Assembly (NCBI GenBank): GCA_963854835.1
Contig: OY978526.1
Location: forward strand, 35,254,501 to 35,318,500
Length of the DNA stretch: 64,000 nucleotides
Source of the DNA: Megamerina dolium
Lineage: Eukaryota > Arthropoda > Insecta > Diptera > Megamerinidae
Direction of reading: 5' to 3'
The notes under the pieces: model-generated
Database searches by the model: none
What the model was told of the DNA's origin: nothing
Seen by the model: only the letters and a program-made list of their open reading frames with translations
Part shown: positions 55,598-64,000 of the stretch, piece after piece
Numbering within the stretch: position 1 is the first letter of the stretch
Layout of the letters: every line of letters starts with the position of its first letter
Program-made: the position numbers and the translations under genes

Positions 55598-57926
55598 TTA
55601 TATATGATTGTTTCCATTTGCATTCGAATGTGAGAATGCAGAAAGATTACTGCTACGTACACTTGTGTATCGTATGGGTTCTACTCCGAAATCGTCACGT
55701 TTCAGACGTCTGCGTATGCACACGACCATGAAACCAATTATCAAACCCAAACCAATTACCACTGCAGTAGTTATGACTGTAAGTATTATATAACGTTTTC
55801 GCAAAAAGCGTGGTGGGTCCTCATCGATCATGCTGTACTTTCGCGGTATTTGCATGGAACAAACTTTGGTGGATGTCAAATTTGAGAGGCGAGCACCTGA
55901 TAAAATATAGGGAGTTTCACAACGTATTTCTAAATCGTTGTTCTTTTTGTGAGCGCCAATTAATTCAAACGACTGCAGTAGCTCGCAATCACAACGCCAA
56001 GGATTTCCTATCGTTTCGAATGTGTGCAGTTTTGGCCATAATGTTACCGCAGTCGCATTGTAACTATCATCTCCGCTTTTGGATGAATGTTGAACTTTCA
56101 TAGAGATGGTGCTAATTTTGCAATATGATATATCCAACTAAAAGAATACAGTAATATTAATTATGAATGCCTTTTCAGTTACTTATACTCACGTAAGTAA
56201 AGTTTTTGCAATACGTTAAACTTTGAAGATCCAGTTCTTCCAGTTCGGGATTATGCGAGCACCATAAATATTCTAATGATTGCAAATGCGTAAATATGCC
56301 CTTTTCCATTGAATTTAACAATTGCAAATCGCTTATATTTAATCGCACCAAAGCATTCATTCCAAGAAAAGTATTTTGCGTAAGTTCTTCAATATTATTC
56401 CCCGCCAAATTTAGCGACATAAGACTTTTACCTACTAAATGTAGGTCAGGCGGTGTTCTAAATACATTGCCAGCCAGATTGAGCACTCGCAAATTTGACA
56501 AACTTTTAAACATCGTTGCTGGTATGGTTTTAATACCAATGTGGGATAAATCTAGTATCTGCAATAGTAAAAGCGTGTATTTATACAATAATATAACAAC
56601 AAATATAGTGTTAAATTAAGGCAATACCTTTAAACTATTTGCCGAAGATAAAGCCATAACTATTGGCATATCCAAAACAGTAATGTTATTGTAACTAAGA
56701 TTAAGCGTCGTTAAATTTGGCGTATGTTCAAACAATCTCTTGTTTAACGAATGAAGTTGATTATGGCTTAGGTCTAGTTCAGTCAGAGTAATTGGTTCAT
56801 AACGATTGGCACGATAAGGACCACGAAATACATCTGGCGTCAATTCATCGGTACGAATTTTGTTCCAACTCAAATCTAGGCGTTTGATATTGGGCACATC
56901 CATAAAGGTTGGCACTTGGAAGAACTTAATATCACATTGGCGGCATGAAAATGTTAGAGAAGCATTTGTCGCTGGTAACTGTTGTAGAATGTCAATGGTA
57001 TTACTTGAAAATGTAGCCACAATATCAATGCCTATAAAGTGAAAGGAATTAAAAGTGAAAAAATGATCACATTACATATGTATTTGCTACGATATAAATA
57101 GTATCTTACCATTGTGATTAATTCCAAATTCTTGTGGCAAACGTGCCAGAATATGTTTAAAATTCTTATCTGCACAATTAAGCGTATAGTGTGTTCGATG
57201 ATCAATAACTTGTCTTGTAGTGCATACACAAGTCTCACATATATTTTCTACATCTTGATATGGAATATCCTCATGTTGTGTCCAAATTGTAGCCACCGTT
57301 GTTAGCTGTGTACAACGAAAATAAAAGTGAAAAAACAAATTAGCTAAAAATAATATATGAGTGTGGGAAAGTATTTTGTTATTCAATATAACTGAAAAAG
57401 GTTAAATGGTGACTACTGCAACGCATCGTCAGCTAGGGGATGTAGCTCAGTGGTAGAGCGCTCGCTTCGCATGTGAGAAGTCCCGGGTTCAAACCCCGGC
57501 ATCTCCATCTCTCATAACAATGAGTTAAAGTGAATTTTTTTTTAATTTTTTAATAATACATAAAAGTTAAAACAATAGAATAAATACTTAATGATGTATA
57601 CATACTTATATTTGCAGCTTACATAATACAATTTACCTATATATAATTATATATATGTAAGTATAGAATTTATATGAATTATAATTATCTTAGGCTTGAT
57701 GTTAATTAAATGAAATACGAGCTGCACGCACATATGTTTTATACATTTCATATAATGGTCAAAGTACATAGCTACCAAGTCATGCTAAATAAGTGATTCA
57801 CTTTTATGAAAACAAACCTTCAAATATTCTAATAAATTGTAATAAATTGCTATACCTACGTTTATAACTACAAATACAAAGTTTATGGCATATCACACTC
57901 ACCAGCAGAAATAATCGGAATTTCAT
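55598..57926 (-). CDS. Leucine-rich-repeat type I transmembrane protein
   Basis: Minus-strand exons: 57903-57926, 57110-57305, 56628-57031, 56193-56558, 55598-56137; phases agree and give 509 aa. The signal peptide is split between exons 1 and 2 (MKFRLFLL then LTTVATIW). A Cys-rich N-cap (ICETCVC) follows. LRR segments include IKRLDLSWNKI, LTELDLSHNQL, LTTLNLSYNNI, LRVLNLAGNVF, LMSLNLAGNNIEEL and LVRLNISDLQL. The C-terminal cap NPWRCDCELL has Cys379, Cys381, Cys403 and Cys423. A membrane span lies at about 446-470, followed by basic residues and a short cytoplasmic tail. This is a cell-surface recognition or adhesion protein of unknown ligand. I suspect the orthologue of the Drosophila gene annotated CG7702, from memory only. 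Intron 1 contains a tRNA gene on the opposite strand. Confidence 0.88.
57436..57507 (+). tRNA. tRNA-Ala (anticodon CGC)
   Basis: A complete 72-nt cloverleaf. Acceptor GGGGATG pairs with CATCTCC (one G-T pair), discriminator A. The D arm is AGCTC...GAGC. The anticodon arm CTCGC/TTCGCAT/GTGAG carries CGC. The T arm is CCGGGTTCAAACCCCGG. The A box (TAGCTCAGTGG) and B box (GGTTCAAACC) are intact. CCA is not encoded, as usual in eukaryotes, and a T run follows at about 57,534. It reads GCG alanine codons. It lies inside intron 1 (57,306-57,902) of the LRR gene, antisense to it. Confidence 0.97.
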
Positions 57927-60869
57927 ATTCATTTGTTTTTAATATTTGTTGATTTATGTTTGCTTTTATTAAGTTTTAATGTTTTTGGTTTTACTTAACA
58001 AATCATAACTAAACACTATAACTTAAGCACTGCACTGAAGATCATTATTTATTATTATTATTATTAATTATTATGTTGTTGAGCCTTTTGCACATTACTG
58101 ATCTACTACTGATTTCTTATATTGGCGCTGTTGTGCAGAAAAGAGATTCGTCTAAAACAACAGTTTCTTATAAAATTCATTAAGAAATTGTTTTATTGAA
58201 AAATAAAATAAGTGTATGTATGCACAACAAAACAATTAAAAGTAATTTGATTCCAGGTGTGAGTAAAAAGATGGAACAACCGCAAAAGCGTACACGAAAG
58301 CTAGTTGTGATAAGATAAGAGTAATCACTAAAAGCGATAAAAATCTATCTACCAATATTGAACATTTCATATACGCATTACAAGATATTTCATTTCGGCA
58401 CATTGTAAACAAAAAATCATGGAATAAAAATTGTCCTTTGATCAACTAAACATTTGAAACTATAAAAATAACGAAATATGTATTGCCAAAATATGAATCA
58501 TACTTAGGATTAAAATTGAATGTGTATAAACCGGAATGACTATAACATTTCTTCATCAATGAAATGTCAGGGATTAATTTGCTATACGAATGAATAAGCC
58601 AATAAAGGAGTAGTCTTTTTTATCAATGAATTTGTGATTTCTTCTTAGAATTTTATTATGAGTCAATGATCTCTGAGTAAACGGATAGATAATTGCCCCT
58701 ATTACCATAGTCGAGCGTTGACTTTATTGACTGTAGACCTATTTATCGACATTGATCAATAGCGATATTTATGAAATTGTTCTCAACCAAATTAATGTAT
58801 TATTTTGAGAAAAGATTACAAGAAATAACTACTCTGGTCAAAGTGAATTTATTGTTGCACTTATTCTTAAGATTTTTCCAAACCTTATAATACATCATTA
58901 GGTATGGCTTTAAAAGTTTGTTTAAAGTTCAAAGACTAGGAAATTGTGTCCCTAACTGTCTTTTGAGTTTTGACGATTCATGTATGTCCTAAGGTGCTAA
59001 ACCAGGCGAATACAGAGGCGGACAAATTGTTCCGAATACAATGTGAGACAGCTCAATATCTTGGTACAAAAACAGAGAGTCGTCTGCACATATTTCTGTG
59101 TCTTTTACGAATTTCTTCACGTGAAATTTTATTGATTGTGCATAGATTCACAAAAAGTATTAATTCCATAAGTATTAATTTTTAATCGACACGAAGCTCG
59201 ATTACCGTGATAATGGTGAATATGTTCATAACATTCAAATATCAATGTGTACCGCCTTTATGAACTACATATGCATATTATACGTGTGAAAATTTTCATT
59301 TACAATCCTTTAGTGGGTTTAATTAACTCTTCACGAACAATAGTAACGAATTATTAGGAATTAACATGCAAGCTGTTTTTTTTTTTCAAACGTTTGTATA
59401 TTTTCACTGCATTCACTTTTTCTCTCAATTTGTTTGCTAATGAAATGTAATTAACAACAATTTTTGTTGTTCTCGTTGTTATTGTTGTTGTTGTTGTTGT
59501 TATTTATTTATTAAAACAAAATCAACTCACACTTGCTTGTTGACACTACATTCAAATTAAATGCAAATAACTCATTCAATTTTGAGGAAACGCGCACAAC
59601 GCACACATGGGACCGCATTAGCAAATACGAGAACACAATACGCGGTGATGCATCGTATAGTCGATTATGCACATTTTATTGTTTTACTTGCTTCTTAATG
59701 CAAGGAGATTTTGCATCCAAATAGAATGCATGTAAACAACTATTCCTGTGAAACACAAGAAGAAGCTTAGTCTGAAAAAAATTGTATATTTTCTCTTCGT
59801 CGTTTGTCTTGGAGCAATCGTGCAACCAACCAACGTTACTTGAGACTCATAATCAACTGAAGCAGAAAACTGGAAATTTATGTGGCGAACAATGCGAGCA
59901 AATGTTTAAAAGTCAATACACACAAGAAGAAAGAGGCAAAAACAAAAGATTCGAATTAAAAAACAAAAAACAGAAAGAAAGAATACTCGAAACGAAATCA
60001 CAACACCAATAACAATATCAAATAAGTGTAACAACAATGAATATTGGCTTTTATCGATATATGTATTCTCGCTTGCTCTAACACCAAGCAATGAATGCAC
60101 AGGCGCTACTACAGGTTCTTTGTGAAATTGGCGGCACATGTTGCGTCAAGTAGACAAAACGTTGGCATCCAAACAACCCGAAACTGAATGCAGAACCAGT
60201 CAAGCGTAAATATATATGCTCTTTTGCAGGTCTCTTTATTCGGAGCGTTCAACCATTTTACCTATCCGATAAATATGGTACAATAATAATTTTCTTCACT
60301 ATTTCGTTGGCACTACATGAATTGTTGTTTCGCTTCCGACATGCATGCCTATACATATGCGTATGTATGTATGTGAACAAAATATAAAACACCTGAAAAT
60401 ACAAGCTTTTATCGAATGAGTGTATCCCAAACATTAATATGCCATCTGTATATTTCAATTGATCATTTGTACATACTACAGTATTTAAGATTCTCACAAA
60501 TGTTACAAGCACTACTAATGCCCGTGGGCAGTGAATTATGTATGTACGTATTAGTGCAATTGTAACTAAACTCTTGTTGTTGGAAATATATACCTTCATA
60601 AATGCCGTTTCGTGAGCATTTGAACTTTGGCGTTTAAATGTTATCAGCAGCAATTGGTCTCTAACTGAAAAAGCGTGAGACTGGCCAAAAGCATGATTCA
60701 ATGTATTATTTTGAAAATATGCCATTACTATTATTTTTGTTTTAATTCAAGCAACACTGGAATTGGAACTTTATTATAGCACAATAGTAATTGGTTTTAT
60801 TATGTTATATTCTCTTTTCAAATATGCATGTATTTATATCTATAATCTATTTACAAATGTCCACTATTT
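57927..60869. other. AT-rich intergenic DNA
   Basis: Upstream of the LRR gene and downstream of Tim22. It holds an (ATT)n run near 58,054, a GTT run near 59,478-59,502 and a CA-rich stretch. A 155-codon minus-strand frame at 60,258-60,725 has no recognised homology. Confidence 0.5.
60796..60801 (-). promoter_or_regulatory. Probable Tim22 polyadenylation signal
   Basis: TTTATT on the plus strand, that is AATAAA in the sense of Tim22, about 70 bases after its stop codon. Position and sequence fit; cleavage is not shown. Confidence 0.5.
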
Positions 60870-61682
60870 TTATCGACTATGCAAGTAGTAATCAATTACA
60901 GTCGAAAATGCAGCAAATCCCAGGGCACCGATAATTCCTGCCTTTACTCCAGCACGTAATCCAATTATACCACCGGTAACACCACCAGCGTAGGTGCCAT
61001 TGCGCCAGTCAGTAACACCTCGATGCTGTAAAAGAAACACATATTCATATTAGTTTCTGCTTAAAGATTACATCACCTATATATTGTATATATGTAAATG
61101 AAGGAAAACCTACACTTTCAATTACACATTCAACGGCTGAAAATACACCACCAATCATTGCAAAATTCTTTGCATACGAATGTGTTGTTGAACGCATCTC
61201 ACGAAAGATTTCACGAGCAGTTTGTTTCTTCTCACTCGCCAGAGGATCAGACATGTTAGGATTAACCGAAGCACTGAAGAGCCCAATAGCAGCGCCGAGA
61301 CCATAACCTAAACACAATCGGTATGACTTTGTAGTAGCGATAAATACAGACGTAGTTCGACTTTGATTTACCCATAACGCAAGCCATCACAGATTTAAAG
61401 GCGCAACTTTCAATCACGCGTTCAATCATTTTCTCCTCATTGGTTTTAATCTTGACGGGACCATTGGTCTTTGGTATTATAATATTTTCACGATATCTAA
61501 TTACAAATGAGATAATCTTACTTAGAATACTTAGTTCTGCATTTGCATTAAATACAACAACACACGAACCTATATAAATTTCCAATATAATGCTTTGCTA
61601 AATCATCCAATTCACGGTTATGAAAAAACTGCGGTTTGTGTTCATCATCCTGTCTTGACGGCGGAGGTGGTAAAATCGACAT
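60870..61682 (-). CDS. Tim22: Mitochondrial inner-membrane import translocase subunit Tim22
   Basis: Minus-strand exons 61570-61682, 61372-61496, 61114-61307, 60870-61025; all junctions keep frame and give 195 aa (human TIM22 has 194). The protein is the channel subunit of the carrier translocase that inserts multi-spanning carriers into the mitochondrial inner membrane. A proline-rich N-terminus ([10 protein letters not shown]) is followed by the Tim17/Tim22/Tim23 core. The first span starts near [14 protein letters not shown], then come [21 protein letters not shown] and [18 protein letters not shown] with [12 protein letters not shown] at the end. Cys69 and Cys140 match the conserved disulfide pair. 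The upstream neighbour is Gos28 on the same strand, 1.5 kb away. Confidence 0.96.
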
Positions 61683-63160
<1,478 letters not shown>

Positions 63161-64000
63161 TTAATGGAATGTATATATAATTAAAAGAACAACACAGACT
63201 CCAATTACTGCACCTAATATCAATGAATCGCGCCTCTTTTTTATATTAATCCTCTGTATAAGACTGAAATTAGAATTAACTACATAATATTCATTACACT
63301 AGTAATTCTGCAGTTACCTTGAAATTACGGGAAACCGATTTGAAATATCATTGAATCGTGTCTGCAAACGTTTGAATGTTTGACGTTGTGATAATAAGTG
63401 CTCCCTTGTCTCTATTGCAATATTTATTTGTTCATTTACCATATTGCCGGAACTGCAGGCATATGCATATAACGCATAATTGGATATAATAAAATCTATC
63501 TCGAATTTCAACACGAAACTTACCTATTCAGATGACCACTTTCTTTTAAATACATATCTCTTCTACTCAAGCCAGATATTGTGGGACTATTTGTTGCCAA
63601 ACCAGAGCCACGTAGCAGTTCTTCACGCTCCATGCGCGTCGTATGATTGGCACATATTTTATTAAACTCCTGTCTATAACCTTGTAGAATTTCTCTATGC
63701 CGTTGCAGTGTATGCATGGCTGCAGCACCTGTTGTTGGAAGCTCTGACATAGTTTCATTGAGTGATGATAACTGCACGTAACATTAATGATCAGAACTAT
63801 CATATTTGCTTACAACATTTAACACTAATTTTATCTGCCGATTCATACCTTATCTAGCATTTGAGCAATTTCTTCCGACAATGAATCAAAGACATGCTCT
63901 CCAAGCAATGGTGATGTATCAGCTGTTGGATTTACTGTAGTACTAGACCCTGCTCCAATCTTACTAAAAGCCACTAATTTGAGATCGATTTCATTCTCCA
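63161..64000 (-). CDS. Gos28: Golgi SNAP receptor complex member 1 (Golgi SNARE, GOS28), 5' part outside window
   Basis: A Qb-type SNARE of ER-Golgi and intra-Golgi vesicle fusion. Minus-strand exons in the window: 63849 to beyond 64000, 63524-63771, 63318-63452, 63161-63263; all junctions keep frame. The visible protein starts with [14 protein letters not shown] and lacks only the extreme N-terminus. It continues with [37 protein letters not shown], the [11 protein letters not shown] block, the SNARE helix ([31 protein letters not shown]), and a C-terminal anchor ([26 protein letters not shown]). The acceptor of the last exon was chosen to give [13 protein letters not shown], the family sequence, instead of the nearby alternative AG. 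Confidence 0.97.

Noticed and set aside
60258..60725. 155-codon minus-strand open frame as a gene
   Set aside because: No recognised homology, no domain, no splice or start context, and an AT-rich composition; could be chance. Conservation would change this.

Overview
The window reads as AT-rich, repeat-dense euchromatin of a dipteran. The spliced genes have fly-like products, introns with GT-AG borders and the gene content of a brachyceran. The transposon families (a two-ORF jockey-type LINE, an RTE-type LINE with a TAAG tail, mariner relics, TTAA and TA MITEs, tRNA-derived SINE heads) are most consistent with an acalyptrate fly such as a tephritid fruit fly. The species is an inference, not a reading.

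The left part (1 to about 39,000) has no recognisable conserved host gene. It is AT-rich non-coding DNA with microsatellites, into which elements have landed. An apparently intact jockey-clade LINE lies at 4,097-8,005 (minus). Then come a SINE head, a decayed jockey relic and a diverged tandem array (11.8-14.3 kb). A second, 5'-truncated jockey copy at 14,554-15,820 is itself split by a TTAA-type MITE. Mariner relics lie at 18.4 and 24.5-25.7 kb, and a TIR element carrying a tRNA-like module at 23,356-24,060. There are two RTE-type LINEs: a doubly deleted copy at 27,553-30,261 and an almost intact copy at 33,500-36,575 that sits inside a small TIR element, which in turn lies between the arms of a larger imperfect inverted repeat. 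A short open exon with a splice donor at 20,250-20,299 is a speculative upstream first exon.

The right part (39,298-64,000) holds five host genes. (1) Malic enzyme (Men, plus), five coding exons over 11 kb, 846 aa predicted, with a myristoylation-type N-terminus and a long low-complexity extension before the catalytic core. (2) A vezatin-like membrane/coiled-coil protein (plus), convergent with (3) a leucine-rich-repeat type I membrane protein (minus), whose first intron contains a tRNA-Ala(CGC) gene on the opposite strand. (4) Tim22, the carrier translocase of the mitochondrial inner membrane (minus, complete, 195 aa). (5) Gos28, a Golgi SNARE (minus, 5' end outside the window). These are unrelated housekeeping and membrane genes; nothing suggests an operon-like functional unit.

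Men intron 2 is unusual. It carries a long TA palindrome, a TA-flanked mariner-type MITE, a diverged tandem array and a recent 243-bp tandem duplication. Exon borders were placed by hand from splice consensus, reading frame and protein family knowledge.
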